A stretch of 64,000 nt of DNA from Rhodococcus qingshengii (GCF_021025955.1 NZ_JAJNCL010000009.1:1-64000); one strand, 5' to 3'. Counted from the stretch's first letter, positions 14,402 to 24,194 are shown. Made by a program: numbers and translations. Notes: a model not told the origin generated them from the letters alone.

Positions 14402-15135
14402 TAGCGTTCGCCTGCGTTCGTCTTCGGATCGGCCTCTGGTGACGGTTTTTCTGATGACGGCTTTTCTGGTGACGCTGCGTTGTCGCGGCCGAACAGTCGC
14501 CCGACGAACCCGGCGACAGCGTCGTCCGCCTGCATGCCCTGCACCCGCGCTCCGTGCACGGCTTCCGTGGAGAGTGAGCCGGTCGATTCACGAATCATCT
14601 GTGGGAGGTCGACGCCCTCGATGACCTGGTCGGCAATCTTGACGAGGTCGATGCGGTTGACCTGGCGTTCGAGGTCGACCGTGTCGACTATCCCGTCGAG
14701 GTCGAGGCGATCGATCACCGCTTTGACGTCGAGGCGACTTGCGATCTCGTCCACGTCGACCCGGTCGATGATCGGTTCGAGCGAGACCCGCTCGGCAATC
14801 TTGTCCACGTCGATGTTTTCGGCGATTCTGTCGATGTCGACGTGGTCTACGACGATTTTCGTGATGTCGACTTCGGCCAGGGCAGCATCGACGACAGCTT
14901 TGATCACCGTCCGCAAGGTGGAGTCGGCGAACTCCGCGGTCGAGCGAATCGCTTCGGCGCCACGGGTGGTGACCTGGGTGATCGCGTCGTCGAGAGTGCC
15001 ACCGACTACGGGGATCCGCTGCACCGAATCAAGGGCGAGACCAGCGGTTCTGCGCGCCGCACCGGCCGTGATCGCAGCAAGCCCGAAGGCCAGCCGAATC
15101 ACGTCGGATTCGGGGTGGTGCGACTGCGATCCCAC
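14401..15135 (-). CDS. Repeat protein with (V/I)D(V/L)D..A units, unknown function
   Basis: A 244-aa protein not recognised as a named family. After about 75 residues of helix-forming sequence, residues about 90-180 consist of some nine short units of 9-11 residues of the type VDIDRIAENIDVDKIAERV, LDVKAVIDRLDLDGIVDTV. The regular Ile/Val-Asp spacing suggests a solenoid or long coiled helix. The last 35 residues are Lys/Pro/Ser-rich and disordered. No transmembrane segment is clear. It is the first gene before RDD and DUF202, so a membrane-associated scaffold is possible; this is inference. Confidence 0.8.
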   Translation of the reverse strand: MGSQSHHPESDVIRLAFGLAAITAGAARRTAGLALDSVQRIPVVGGTLDDAITQVTTRGAEAIRSTAEFADSTLRTVIKAVVDAALAEVDITKIVVDHVDIDRIAENIDVDKIAERVSLEPIIDRVDVDEIASRLDVKAVIDRLDLDGIVDTVDLERQVNRIDLVKIADQVIEGVDLPQMIRESTGSLSTEAVHGARVQGMQADDAVAGFVGRLFGRDNAASPEKPSSEKPSPEADPKTNAGER

Positions 15136-15250
15136 GCAATTGTCTCCATCTTCTTATCGGACCGTTACCCGGACATTCGTCACTCTTCTTCGCATTGTGC
15201 CACTGTTGGAAGGCACAAATACGCTGTCCGGCTTGCGCCTGGGGGGAAAT

Positions 15251-16192
15251 ATGAAAACACGTCGTTTCACGGTTCGGCTGACGATGGCGGTGGCCATGGC
15301 TGCCGGCTTTCTCGGCCTCACTGCGCCGACGGCGAGCGCGGATTCCGTGGTCAGTCGCATCGACGTCTACTCCCCCTCGATGGACCGTTGGATCGCCAAC
15401 GACGTGATTTCCCCGGCCGGCGGCGGCGCTGCCCCGACGTTCTATCTGTTGACCGGCGTCGGCGGCGGTGAAGACGGGATCTCGTGGTTCAACAACACCG
15501 GAGTCCGTGACTTCTTCGACGACAAGCACGTCAACGTGGTCATGCCGGTCGGCGGCAAGTTCAGCATGTACACCGACTGGAACGCCGACGATCCGGTACT
15601 CGGGCGGAACAAATGGCAGACGTACCTCACCAAGGAACTACCGGCTGCAGTCAACGCTCGGTACAACACGACCGGCGTCAACGCGCTCGGTGGTGTGTCG
15701 ATGGCCGGTGGACCGGTCCTGGACCTCGCGATCCAGTCGCCCGGCACCTACCGCGCCGTCGGCTCGTACAGCGGCTGCCCGCGCGCCGGCGACCCGCTCG
15801 GTCAGGCAGCGGTGCGTTCGATGGTCGAGATACTCGGCGGCGGTAACGCAGGCAATATGTGGGGACCGTGGGGTAGCCCGCAGTGGGCTGCGCACGACCC
15901 GCTGATCAACGCCGAGAAACTGCGCGGTACAGCACTGTTCATCTCGACCGGCAACGGACTTCCCGGCCCGGTCGACGGAATCAACTCACTGGCGATGGCT
16001 GCCGGGGTCGTTCCCGGCGCTGTGCTCGAAGGCATCACCAACATGTGCACTGCCGCGTTGCAGGGTCGATTCGGTCAGCTCGGCATACCCGCGACGTTCA
16101 GCTTCCGCCCCGAGGGCACCCACACCTGGGGACTCTTCGAAGCTGATATGCGTGCGTCGTGGCCGATGATCGCCGATGCTATCGGAGCGTGA
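15251..16192 (+). CDS. Secreted mycolyltransferase / antigen-85-like esterase
   Basis: A 313-aa exported alpha/beta-hydrolase. A Sec signal peptide ends in TASA-DS (cleavage near residue 30). FYLLTGVGGG, MYTDWNADDP and the nucleophile elbow GGVSMAGG (Ser150) follow the antigen 85 pattern, and THTW near residue 297 would supply His. Ag85-type enzymes transfer mycolic acids to trehalose, arabinogalactan or, in corynebacteria, to porin peptides. The ATG at 15251 follows a G-run; the longer open frame upstream overlaps the minus-strand gene and is rejected. Confidence 0.88.
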   Translation: MKTRRFTVRLTMAVAMAAGFLGLTAPTASADSVVSRIDVYSPSMDRWIANDVISPAGGGAAPTFYLLTGVGGGEDGISWFNNTGVRDFFDDKHVNVVMPVGGKFSMYTDWNADDPVLGRNKWQTYLTKELPAAVNARYNTTGVNALGGVSMAGGPVLDLAIQSPGTYRAVGSYSGCPRAGDPLGQAAVRSMVEILGGGNAGNMWGPWGSPQWAAHDPLINAEKLRGTALFISTGNGLPGPVDGINSLAMAAGVVPGAVLEGITNMCTAALQGRFGQLGIPATFSFRPEGTHTWGLFEADMRASWPMIADAIGA

Positions 16193-16231
16193 GCTTTCGC
16201 GCCCTGATCTTCGCCGCAAAGCGCGGCAAGC

Positions 16232-17374
16232 TCATGCTGCCAACAGCGCGGGCAGTCCCCATTCCTTGGCGAGCAGTTCGTACGAGCGCAGGCGATCCTC
16301 GTGCCGATAGGTCACCCCGGTGATCACCAATTCGTCCGCCCCGGTGAGCTTCTGCAAACTGTCGAGCCTGTCGGCGACGGTGGTAGGTGAACCAACGAAC
16401 TGCGTGATCAGCCGATCCTCCACCACCGCTTTGTCGGCATCGGAAAGTGGGAGCGCCGTCGCCGGATCGGGATACGGTATTGCTCCGTACCCGGTGCGGA
16501 TGCTGTGTGTCCAGTGCCCGAACGTCGACGCCAACTCTCTCGCCGTCGCATCGTCTTCCGCAGCAACAACATCCGCGGACACGACGACGTACGGCTCGGA
16601 GAGAACTGCCGACGGCCGGAATGCCGCACGGTATGCCTCGACGGCATCGAGCGTACTCGACGGCGCCACATGATAATTCGCACCGAACGGCAATCCGAGC
16701 CGTCCGGCCAGCTCGGCGCTGGGGCCTGCACTGCTTCCGAACACCCACAATTCGACGTCGGCATCCTCGCCGGGACTGGCGTGCAATTCGATGCCGTCAC
16801 GGGTGCGGTGAGTGCCGTTCAGGAGCGAAAGTATGTCGTCGACCTGCTGATCGAAATCGGGCGCCTGCGCTCCCGGAAACGCCAGCGCCTCGAACGACGC
16901 CTGCAACCGGGGTGATGTGAGAAGCCCGGTCGGATCGAAGGGCGCCGGGATCACCACGCCCTCACGTACGACGTTCTCCCGCTTCGATTCTGCGGGGGCA
17001 GTCGTTCCGGCAGCGACGGCACGAAGCGCCTCCACCCGACGCTGACCACTACGCCCGATACCCAGATCGATTCGACCCGGATACAAGGCTTCGACGGTGC
17101 CGAAGGCTTCCACCACCTGAGCTGCCGTGTTGTTCCCCAGCAGCACGGCGGCCGAGCCGACGCGAATGGTGTTGGTGGCGGCTGCGATCAGCCCGACAAG
17201 CACTGCCGGTGACGACGAGGCGACCCCGACGAAATGGTGTTCGGCGACCCAGAACCTCTTGTATCCCCAGGCCTCCGCAGAGCGCGCCAGATCCAGCGAA
17301 TTCCGCAGAGCCTGGCGGGCGGTTCCGCCCTCACTGATCGGCGAGAGGTCGAGTACGGACAGCGGCGCGCTCAC
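16232..17374 (-). CDS. LLM-class flavin-dependent oxidoreductase
   Basis: A 380-aa luciferase-like monooxygenase (SAPLSVLDLSPISEGG opening; WVAEHHF; PGRIDLGIGRSGQ; LWVFGSSAGPSAELAGRLGLPFGANYH). It needs reduced flavin from a separate reductase. The GTG at 17374 overlaps the DUF1684 stop (GTGA) and is preferred to the longer frame, which would run into that gene. It is the last gene of the SAM-element-led operon 26.2-16.2 kb. With its neighbours it probably oxidises organosulfur compounds; the substrate is unknown. Confidence 0.88.
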   Translation of the reverse strand: MSAPLSVLDLSPISEGGTARQALRNSLDLARSAEAWGYKRFWVAEHHFVGVASSSPAVLVGLIAAATNTIRVGSAAVLLGNNTAAQVVEAFGTVEALYPGRIDLGIGRSGQRRVEALRAVAAGTTAPAESKRENVVREGVVIPAPFDPTGLLTSPRLQASFEALAFPGAQAPDFDQQVDDILSLLNGTHRTRDGIELHASPGEDADVELWVFGSSAGPSAELAGRLGLPFGANYHVAPSSTLDAVEAYRAAFRPSAVLSEPYVVVSADVVAAEDDATARELASTFGHWTHSIRTGYGAIPYPDPATALPLSDADKAVVEDRLITQFVGSPTTVADRLDSLQKLTGADELVITGVTYRHEDRLRSYELLAKEWGLPALLAA

Positions 17375-18195
17375 CTCGGTGCGCTTCCGGAGCCGGTGTC
17401 GGGTGTCTTCTCGCCGGCTTCCACCGCGAATGTCAGGCGATTCTCGGCGGGGGCCACGGGGCACGTCGCGTAATCGGTGAAGGCGCAGGGCAGGTTCGAC
17501 GCCCGATTGAAATCGAGGACTACCGCGCCACCGGGCTCCGGTGCGCTCACGTGCAGCGAGCGTGCGGCCGGGTAGGTGGACACACCACTGGTCGCATCGG
17601 TGAACAGGATGTGAAAGCCGTTGTCCTTGCCCGCGAACGCAATCAGCGTGTGCGTTTCACCGCCGTGTTCGAAGCCGATGGTTCCCCTGGCGTCGTGATG
17701 ATGCTCGAGGCGATCGACGACCGCGCCCGTCGTGACCGTGCGAGCCTCCTCGAAAGCAGTGAAGACACCGTCGATGCGCCACTGCGGATTCGGCTCGAAG
17801 GTCGGAATACCACTGAACTGCGCCAATGCCGGGGCCGACGAATCATGAATACGCAGTGCCACCTCGCCGGTGCGGCGGATGACCTCGACCAGCCGTGCAC
17901 CTTGCTTGACGATCAGTCCCGGCGCACCCTCGATCGGATTCAGAGTGGCTGAACCGTCCACTGCGACGCCGTCGATCGAGAGGTCGTCAGCCGGTGTCGC
18001 GGTGACGACAACGGCATTCGCGTCGGCGCGCCATGCACCCGGCAGATCCGCGAAGGTGGAATCGGTGTCCACCAGCCAGTGCAACGCAGTCAGGCTCAGC
18101 CAGCCGAGTGGCTCGCTGAAGGTGGCGTCGCGCGAGGCATGCCAAACATTCCAATCGCCGGTGAAGGTGCTGGTGGACGTGTCGGTAACGGTCAT
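17371..18195 (-). CDS. DUF1684 domain protein
   Basis: A 274-aa cytoplasmic protein. The C-terminal half carries the DUF1684 signature: DGVFTAFEEA, a central HTLIAFAGKDNGFHILFTDATSG, then VVLDFNRASNLPCAFTDYATCP, which includes the N.pcaft.yatCP core. The biochemical role is unknown. It is coupled on both sides by 4-base overlaps to flavin monooxygenases, so it may act on the same sulfur compound, but no direct evidence is visible. Confidence 0.85.
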   Translation of the reverse strand: MTVTDTSTSTFTGDWNVWHASRDATFSEPLGWLSLTALHWLVDTDSTFADLPGAWRADANAVVVTATPADDLSIDGVAVDGSATLNPIEGAPGLIVKQGARLVEVIRRTGEVALRIHDSSAPALAQFSGIPTFEPNPQWRIDGVFTAFEEARTVTTGAVVDRLEHHHDARGTIGFEHGGETHTLIAFAGKDNGFHILFTDATSGVSTYPAARSLHVSAPEPGGAVVLDFNRASNLPCAFTDYATCPVAPAENRLTFAVEAGEKTPDTGSGSAPR

Positions 18196-19562
18196 GATGC
18201 GCGGACTCCTTCAGCCTGCTCGTGCGGGTGGCGCAGCCCGAGATGGCTGCGCAGGGTGGTTCCTGAGTATTCGGTGCGGAAACTGCCGCGGTCCTGCAGT
18301 TCCGGTACAACCGTGTCGATGAACTCGTCGAGGCCACCGGGGGTGAGGTGGGGAACGAGGATGAATCCGTCGCTCGCGTCGCCCTGGACGTAGCTGTCGA
18401 TCTCGGCAGCCACCTCGGCGGCACTACCCACGAACTGTTGGCGGGCAGTCACTTCGATGATGAGTTCACGGATGCTGAGGTTTTCGGCCTCCGCCTTCGC
18501 ACGCCACTGATCGGCAACCGCTCGCGGATCCTTGACGTGCCGGACGCGTCCGCGAGTGATGTTGACGTCGTCCGACGGATCTTCCTTCGGCAAGGGGCCG
18601 TCGGCGTCGTACTGCGAAAGGTCTCTGCCCCAAACCTGTTCGAGAAAAGCGATGGCAGTCTGGGGCCCCACCTGCTGCCGCCGGATGTGATACGCCTTCT
18701 CCTGTGCGTCCGCTGCGTTGTCACCGAGGACAAAGGTGGCGGCGGGGAGAATCTTGAGGTCTGCGTGTGTACGTCCGTACTTGGCCAGGCGCCCCTTCAC
18801 GTCGGTGTAGAAGGCCTTGCCCGCTTCGAGGGTTCCGTGCCCGGTGAAGATGGCGTCTGCCTTGGCCGCGCCGAACTCGCGTCCTTCGTCGGAGTCACCT
18901 GCCTGCAACAGAACTGGATGCCCCTGCGGACTCCGTGGTACTTCGAAGCGTCCGGAGATGTCGAACTGCTTACCGGAGTGTTGGAACTGGCCGACCTGCT
19001 GGTCGGTGGCGAAAACACCGCGCTCACGGTCGACGATCGGACGGTCGATGCTCCAACTGTCCCACAGCGTCCGTACTGCGTCGACCAACTCGTTGGCGCG
19101 TGCATACCGCTCGGAATGCTCCAGATACCCGCCGCGGCGGAAGTTCTCGCCGGTGAAGGCGTCCGAGGAGGTGACCAGGTTCCAGGCGGCGCGGCCGTCG
19201 GAGAGATGATCGAGCGTCGAGAACTGCTTGGCCAACTCGTACGGTTCGTTGAACGTGGTGTTGATCGTCCCGGCCAGGCCGAGATGCGTTGTCACACCGG
19301 CAACCGCATTGAGAATACTGAAGGTGTCCGGGCGACCGACCACGTCGAGGTCGTGAATTTTGCCCTGATGCTCGCGTAGGCGCAAACCCTCTGCGAGGAA
19401 GAAGAAGTCGAACAATCCGCGTTCGGCACTGCGTGCGAGATGCTCGAACGAGCTGAACTCGATCTGACTCTTGGACGCCGGATCGGTCCACACCGTGGTG
19501 TTGTTCACGCCGGGAAAGTGAGCGCCCAGATGAACTTGCTTGCGAATCCTGTTCTGTGTCAT
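18192..19562 (-). CDS. DszA/NtaA-type flavin monooxygenase
   Basis: A 456-aa protein of the nitrilotriacetate/dibenzothiophene-sulfone monooxygenase family: LGAHFPGVNNTTVW, FFLAEGLRLREHQ, VTTHLGLAGTINTTFNEPYELAK, LDHLSDGRAAWNLVTSSD, ENFRRGGYLEHSERYARANE and VLLQAGDSDEGREFGA. Members oxidise sulfones, sulfonates or aminocarboxylates with FMNH2. In this operon, behind a SAM element and with a peptide-type importer, a sulfur-scavenging role is likely; it is not the plasmid-borne DszA itself. Confidence 0.9.
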   Translation of the reverse strand: MTQNRIRKQVHLGAHFPGVNNTTVWTDPASKSQIEFSSFEHLARSAERGLFDFFFLAEGLRLREHQGKIHDLDVVGRPDTFSILNAVAGVTTHLGLAGTINTTFNEPYELAKQFSTLDHLSDGRAAWNLVTSSDAFTGENFRRGGYLEHSERYARANELVDAVRTLWDSWSIDRPIVDRERGVFATDQQVGQFQHSGKQFDISGRFEVPRSPQGHPVLLQAGDSDEGREFGAAKADAIFTGHGTLEAGKAFYTDVKGRLAKYGRTHADLKILPAATFVLGDNAADAQEKAYHIRRQQVGPQTAIAFLEQVWGRDLSQYDADGPLPKEDPSDDVNITRGRVRHVKDPRAVADQWRAKAEAENLSIRELIIEVTARQQFVGSAAEVAAEIDSYVQGDASDGFILVPHLTPGGLDEFIDTVVPELQDRGSFRTEYSGTTLRSHLGLRHPHEQAEGVRAS

Positions 19563-19586
19563 CGGTGTTCCTGTTCTTTACTCGCG

Positions 19587-20705
19587 CTACGCGAACTGAT
19601 TGACGGGCAACTCGAAGCCCAACCGCTCGCGCAGTGTCGGGGCGGTACTCGGTCGCGGATTGAGAGTTGAAACTACGTCCGTCGCGATCTTGTCCACGGC
19701 GGCGGCCAGCGCCAGGGGACGCAGAACCACACCGTCGATCCCGGCGAGCCCACCGATCTCACGCAATAGCGCAGTCAAACCCGCGCTGTCACCGCGATAG
19801 AACAACGAGTGCGGTGCATACGGCGCTCCCGCCCATTCCTCGAGTTCCGCCAAAGCGTCGTCGGCGGCACCGCGATCGGCTCCGAGAAGCACGTCGACAT
19901 CGAGGAGCACTCTGACGCTGCGCCCGAGGGCGGCCGCACTCGCGTGGACCAGCTTGGCCGTAGCTTTGCCCTCGCCGAGGTCGGTTGCCGAGATCCGAAT
20001 CAGATCTCCGCGCGCAACGGCGAGTTCGCGGGCCTCCGGTCGACTCGCGTCGACGGCGATCAGCGGCTGGCCCTGTGGCGATCGCGGCGTGATGGACGGG
20101 CCCTTGACGGAAAAGTTCTTTCCCTCGAAATCGATGTAGTGCAGCTTGTCCCGATCGATGAAACGTCCGCTCGCAGCATCACGTATCTCGGCGTCGTCCT
20201 CCCAGCTGTCCCACAGCCGACTGACCACCTCGACCGCCTCGGACGCTTCTTCCCACGCAGACTCCGGACCCTGCACTGTCTTTCGGCCGAACAACGCCGC
20301 CTGCTCGGTGGTGTCGGACACCGCGACCTGCCAACCGGCCCGCCCAGCAGACGAGTAGTCGATGCTCGCGACAGCCTTGGAAATATGGAACGGTTCGGTG
20401 TGCGTGACCGTCGCAGTGGGGATAAGGCCGATGCGCGAGGTCACAGCACTCAGCCTCGCCGCAGTTGCCACTGCTTCCAACCTGCCCCGCACAGCGTGCT
20501 GGCCCTCGGATTGGAGCCCGAAAGAATCGGGGAGGAACGCCAGATCCACCCCACCCTGATCCGCGGCGGTAACCAGGTCCACCCAGTACGACGGCGTGAA
20601 CAGATCTTCGGCGCGCGAATCCTCGCGTCGCCAGGAGTACGGATGAGCTCCGGTGCCCTCGAATTCGAGGCCGACCAGGAATACTCCGGAACTACGCTCG
20701 GACAT
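19587..20705 (-). CDS. LLM-class flavin-dependent monooxygenase
   Basis: A 372-aa luciferase-like protein (GVFLVGLEFEGTGAHPYSWR, DLVTAADQGGVDLAFLPDSF, SRIGLIPTATVTHTEPFHISKAVASIDYSSAGRAGWQVAVS). The first 14 bases overlap the end of the ABC ATPase gene, so it is cotranscribed with the importer. It belongs to the same superfamily as the two other monooxygenases downstream but is clearly different from both, suggesting successive or parallel oxidation steps. Confidence 0.88.
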   Translation of the reverse strand: MSERSSGVFLVGLEFEGTGAHPYSWRREDSRAEDLFTPSYWVDLVTAADQGGVDLAFLPDSFGLQSEGQHAVRGRLEAVATAARLSAVTSRIGLIPTATVTHTEPFHISKAVASIDYSSAGRAGWQVAVSDTTEQAALFGRKTVQGPESAWEEASEAVEVVSRLWDSWEDDAEIRDAASGRFIDRDKLHYIDFEGKNFSVKGPSITPRSPQGQPLIAVDASRPEARELAVARGDLIRISATDLGEGKATAKLVHASAAALGRSVRVLLDVDVLLGADRGAADDALAELEEWAGAPYAPHSLFYRGDSAGLTALLREIGGLAGIDGVVLRPLALAAAVDKIATDVVSTLNPRPSTAPTLRERLGFELPVNQFA

Positions 20706-22314
20706 GTTCGGCCTTTCCTGTCGAATGATCCCGCCCGGGGATCGCGTCGAGAAGTGTGCGTGTGTACCCGTTTCGGGGATTGTCGAAGATCTCGGCGGTA
20801 GTGCCGATTTCGAGCAATCGCCCAGCTTGCATGACGCCGACTACGTCACTGATCTGGCGAACTACCGCCAGATCGTGGGAGATGAAGAGATAGGTCAGTC
20901 CCAGCTCTCGCTGCAACTCGTCGAGTAGCGCCAAGATCTGCGCTTGAACCGAGACGTCGAGAGCGGATACTGGCTCGTCGAGAACGAGTAGATCCGGCTT
21001 CAGAGCGAGCGCGCGAGCGATCGCCACCCGCTGACGCTGGCCGCCCGAGAGTTCGGCCGGCTTGCGGCTCAGGAACTGCTCGGGCAGTGCAACCTGATCG
21101 AGCAGCTCGGCGGCACGGCTCTGTTGCTGACTGCGTCCTCCAACCTTGAAGGCCCGCAGCGGCTCCGCCACGATGTCTTGGACGGACAATTTCGGGTCGA
21201 GTGACGCGTAAGGGTTCTGATACACGAGCTGAATCTTTCGACGCAGCTCGCGCAGGTCTCTGCCCTTGACCTTCGTGATGTCCTGACCGTCGAAGGTGAT
21301 GGTACCGGCGTCCGCCTGCTCCAATCGCACGGCAATGCGTGCGGTGGTCGACTTGCCGGAGCCTGACTCCCCGACCAGTGACACCGTCTGACCCTTCGGG
21401 ACAGTCAGCGACACTTCGTCAACCGCGGTGATCGAACTCCCGCGGCCGACGTTGAAACGCTTGGTGATTCCGGTCAGCGTCAGCAGCGGTGTCGTGTCCT
21501 GACGGACCGGGCGATCAACCGGTCCCGAGGACAGGCTCGGCGCAGAGTTCAGCAGCTTCTTCGTGTACTCGTCTCGCGGGTCTCCCAGAATATCTGCGGT
21601 ACGGCCGGATTCGACGATCCTGCCGCCCTGCATGACCAGGATCCGGTCCGCGCGGTCTGCGGCCACACCCAGGTCGTGCGTGATCAGGAGCACGGCGGCA
21701 CCGGATTCGGCGATTCGCTCGTCGAGATGGTCGAGAATGCGTCGTTGAACCGTGACGTCCAGAGCACTGGTCGGCTCGTCGGCGATGATGAGGGCCGGGT
21801 TCGCCACAAGAGCGATGCCGATCAGAACTCGTTGCCGCATACCGCCGGATAGCTCGTGTGGGTACTGGCGTGCCCGGATTTCCGGGCGGTCGATACCCGC
21901 ACGCTCGAGCACGTCGACGGCATCCAACCGCGCTGTGCGCCGGTCGGCGAGGCCGTGGATCCGCAGGACTTCTGCAACCTGGTCGCCGATCCGGGTCACC
22001 GGGTTGAGCGAGGTCGTCGGATCCTGCGGCACCAAACCGATACGAGCGCCGCGGATTCGCTGCCACGCGCGGTCGGAGTACGAATCGATTCTCTCACCTT
22101 CGAACTCGACGCTTCCGCCCGTGATGTGGCCGCTACCGGCGAGCAGGCCCAGTATCGCGTGCGCCGTTGTCGACTTTCCCGAACCCGACTCCCCCACCAC
22201 CGCAACCACTTCGCCGCGGCCGACGGTGAAACTCACACCGGATACGGCCGGCTCGTTGCCGTAGGAGATCTGCAGGTCGGTGACGGAAAGCAACTGTTCC
22301 TCGGTCGTGCTCAT
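20692..22314 (-). CDS. Fused ABC ATPase, dipeptide/nickel type (DppD-DppF)
   Basis: A 540-aa protein with two complete nucleotide-binding domains in one chain. Domain 1 has Walker A GESGSGKS (residues 41-48), signature LSGGMRQRV (155-163) and Walker B LIIADEP. Domain 2 has Walker A GESGSGKS (about 315-322), LSGGQRQRV and LLVLDEP. This is the DppD-DppF arrangement of peptide, opine and glutathione-type importers. It overlaps both neighbours (the permease by 4 bases, the monooxygenase by 14). Confidence 0.93.
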   Translation of the reverse strand: MSTTEEQLLSVTDLQISYGNEPAVSGVSFTVGRGEVVAVVGESGSGKSTTAHAILGLLAGSGHITGGSVEFEGERIDSYSDRAWQRIRGARIGLVPQDPTTSLNPVTRIGDQVAEVLRIHGLADRRTARLDAVDVLERAGIDRPEIRARQYPHELSGGMRQRVLIGIALVANPALIIADEPTSALDVTVQRRILDHLDERIAESGAAVLLITHDLGVAADRADRILVMQGGRIVESGRTADILGDPRDEYTKKLLNSAPSLSSGPVDRPVRQDTTPLLTLTGITKRFNVGRGSSITAVDEVSLTVPKGQTVSLVGESGSGKSTTARIAVRLEQADAGTITFDGQDITKVKGRDLRELRRKIQLVYQNPYASLDPKLSVQDIVAEPLRAFKVGGRSQQQSRAAELLDQVALPEQFLSRKPAELSGGQRQRVAIARALALKPDLLVLDEPVSALDVSVQAQILALLDELQRELGLTYLFISHDLAVVRQISDVVGVMQAGRLLEIGTTAEIFDNPRNGYTRTLLDAIPGRDHSTGKAEHVRA

Positions 22315-23201
22315 CGTCGGTTGCTCCTTTCGATCTCATGGCCGATACGGTGTGCCGAGATGACCACGGCGACAATCGCGAGACCGGGAAGTGTTGTCAT
22401 CCACCAGGCATTGGCGAGGAAGTTGCGCCCCTCGGACACCAGCGATCCCCATTCAGGGGTAGGCGGAACCGCACCGAATCCCAAGAAGCTCAGTGCCGAC
22501 ACTGCAAGAACTGCCTGCCCGAACTCGACTGCGGACAGCGCGACCACGGGCGCGTAGGAGTTGGGCAGCACGTGCCGCCGCAGGACACCGAGCCACTGCA
22601 CACCCGAGCTGAACGCAGCCTCGACGTACTGAGCGCCGCGCACCCGCATCACTTCGGCACGCATCACTCGCGCAAAATTGGCGACCATACTGACGCCGAC
22701 CGCGATGGCAACGTTGATGGTGCCGAAGCCGAGTGCGGTCACCAACGCCAGCGAGAGCAGCAGCGCCGGAATGGACAGCAGGACATCGACGATGCGCATC
22801 AGAACGGCGTCGACGACTCCGCCGACAAAGCCCGCGAGCAGACCGATGATCGATCCTGCTACCAACGCGATTCCCACCGCTACCAAAGTCGCGGTCAGGG
22901 ACAGTGCAGCGCCGTGCACGAAGCGTGTGTACAGGTCACGCCCGAGGTTGTCGGTTCCGAACCAATGCGCCAGGCTCGGGCCCTGCAGTTTGTCTGCCGG
23001 GACGCCGGACAACGGATCACCGCTGGCGAAGAACCCCGGCGCGACGGCAAAGCCGATGGCAAGCAGCACGACCAGCACCGGGATGACCAGACCGGGCTTA
23101 CGTATCAAGCCGATGGCAGTCGACCGTCGGTGCGAAACGACTGGTGCCTTGGCCTCGACGCTCGGATCGAGGAGTAGGGGTTCGATCAATGTGTCAGACA
23201 T
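22311..23201 (-). CDS. ABC transporter permease, DppC type
   Basis: A 296-aa inner-membrane permease. The N-terminal ~45 residues are cytoplasmic, followed by about six helices. The family's HWFGTDNLGRDLYTRFVHGA and the EAA-like loop AEVMRVRGAQYVEAA are present. It pairs with the DppB-type permease, whose end overlaps its start by 8 bases. The complex should import an oligopeptide-like or sulfur-containing organic compound. Confidence 0.93.
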   Translation of the reverse strand: MSDTLIEPLLLDPSVEAKAPVVSHRRSTAIGLIRKPGLVIPVLVVLLAIGFAVAPGFFASGDPLSGVPADKLQGPSLAHWFGTDNLGRDLYTRFVHGAALSLTATLVAVGIALVAGSIIGLLAGFVGGVVDAVLMRIVDVLLSIPALLLSLALVTALGFGTINVAIAVGVSMVANFARVMRAEVMRVRGAQYVEAAFSSGVQWLGVLRRHVLPNSYAPVVALSAVEFGQAVLAVSALSFLGFGAVPPTPEWGSLVSEGRNFLANAWWMTTLPGLAIVAVVISAHRIGHEIERSNRR

Positions 23202-24192
23202 GGGCCGGCTCCAGATCGGTCGAGCTTTCGGTATTCGAGTTTTCGGCGCGTGTCTTCTTCGCCTGAATGATTCGTGGATCGATCAGGGGGTAGACGAGGT
23301 CGACCGCGAGGTTGACGAGCACGAAGACCAGGGAGGCGAACACAACGACTCCCTGCACCACCGGGATGTCCTGCGCCATCACCGACGTCTGGGTCAGACG
23401 GCCGACGCCCGCGCGGGAGAACACCGTCTCCACGACCACCGAACCAGCCAGCAGAGTTCCGACCAGTACACCGGCGATGGTGAATGCCGGAATGCTCGCC
23501 AGTCGCAACGCGTGACGGGTCTGCACGCGCCAACGGCTGGCGCCCTTGGCATAGGCGGTCTCCACGTGCGGCGAACGCAGCGTCGACTGCAGGCTGGTCG
23601 TGAGGACCTGCGCGATAACGGCGCCGGTCGGGATCGCGAGGGTGATCGCGGGGAGAACTACCGTTGCAAATCCCTTGTCCCCGAATGCCGGGAAGATGTG
23701 CAGACGGAACGAGAAGAGTTGCAGGAGGATCAGACCCACCCAGAAGGTGGGCACTGCCACTCCCAGAGGCGGCAGCGAGAACAACAGGTTCGCCAGCCAC
23801 CGCTTGCGGGTGTAGGTAGCGAAGAACGCGATCGCCACTCCGAACAGCACGGCGAGAACCAAAGCCGTGGTTGCCAGCACCAGGGTGCTCGGCAATGCCG
23901 AGAAGATGGCATCCGTGACCGACTGACCGGTGGAGATCGACGTACCGAAATCGCCGCGAAGAGCCTTGGTCAGCGATGTCCAGTACTGCACCCACACCGA
24001 CTGGTCCAAGCCGTATCGTGCCCGAAGCTGATCGAGCGCAGCCTGATCCACTGCAACACCCTGCCCGGATGAGTCCGCAGCCATGCTGACCGGATCGCTC
24101 GGCAGGAGGAACAGAATCACGAACGAGATGGTGAAGGCGGCCCAAAGGACAACTGCGGCCTGGCCCAGTCGGGTGAGTACGTATCGAATCAT
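23194..24192 (-). CDS. ABC transporter permease, DppB type
   Basis: A 332-aa membrane protein with the DppB opening MIRYVLTRLGQAAVVLWAAF, the extracytoplasmic ARYGLDQSVWVQYW segment, the central PPLGVAVPTFWVGLILLQLFSF region and the EAA loop around ETAYAKGASRWRVQTRHALR. About six helices. It follows the binding-protein gene by 2 bases and overlaps the DppC gene. Confidence 0.93.
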   Translation of the reverse strand: MIRYVLTRLGQAAVVLWAAFTISFVILFLLPSDPVSMAADSSGQGVAVDQAALDQLRARYGLDQSVWVQYWTSLTKALRGDFGTSISTGQSVTDAIFSALPSTLVLATTALVLAVLFGVAIAFFATYTRKRWLANLLFSLPPLGVAVPTFWVGLILLQLFSFRLHIFPAFGDKGFATVVLPAITLAIPTGAVIAQVLTTSLQSTLRSPHVETAYAKGASRWRVQTRHALRLASIPAFTIAGVLVGTLLAGSVVVETVFSRAGVGRLTQTSVMAQDIPVVQGVVVFASLVFVLVNLAVDLVYPLIDPRIIQAKKTRAENSNTESSTDLEPAHV

Positions 24193-24194
24193 GA

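Noticed and set aside
14480-15250. N-terminal extension of the secreted acyltransferase
   Set aside because: It would be antisense to the repeat-protein gene and would bury the signal peptide that begins at 15251.
22678-24072. 464-codon frame antisense to the ABC permeases
   Set aside because: Arg/Thr/Gln-rich without any motif, while the permeases on the minus strand are certain.
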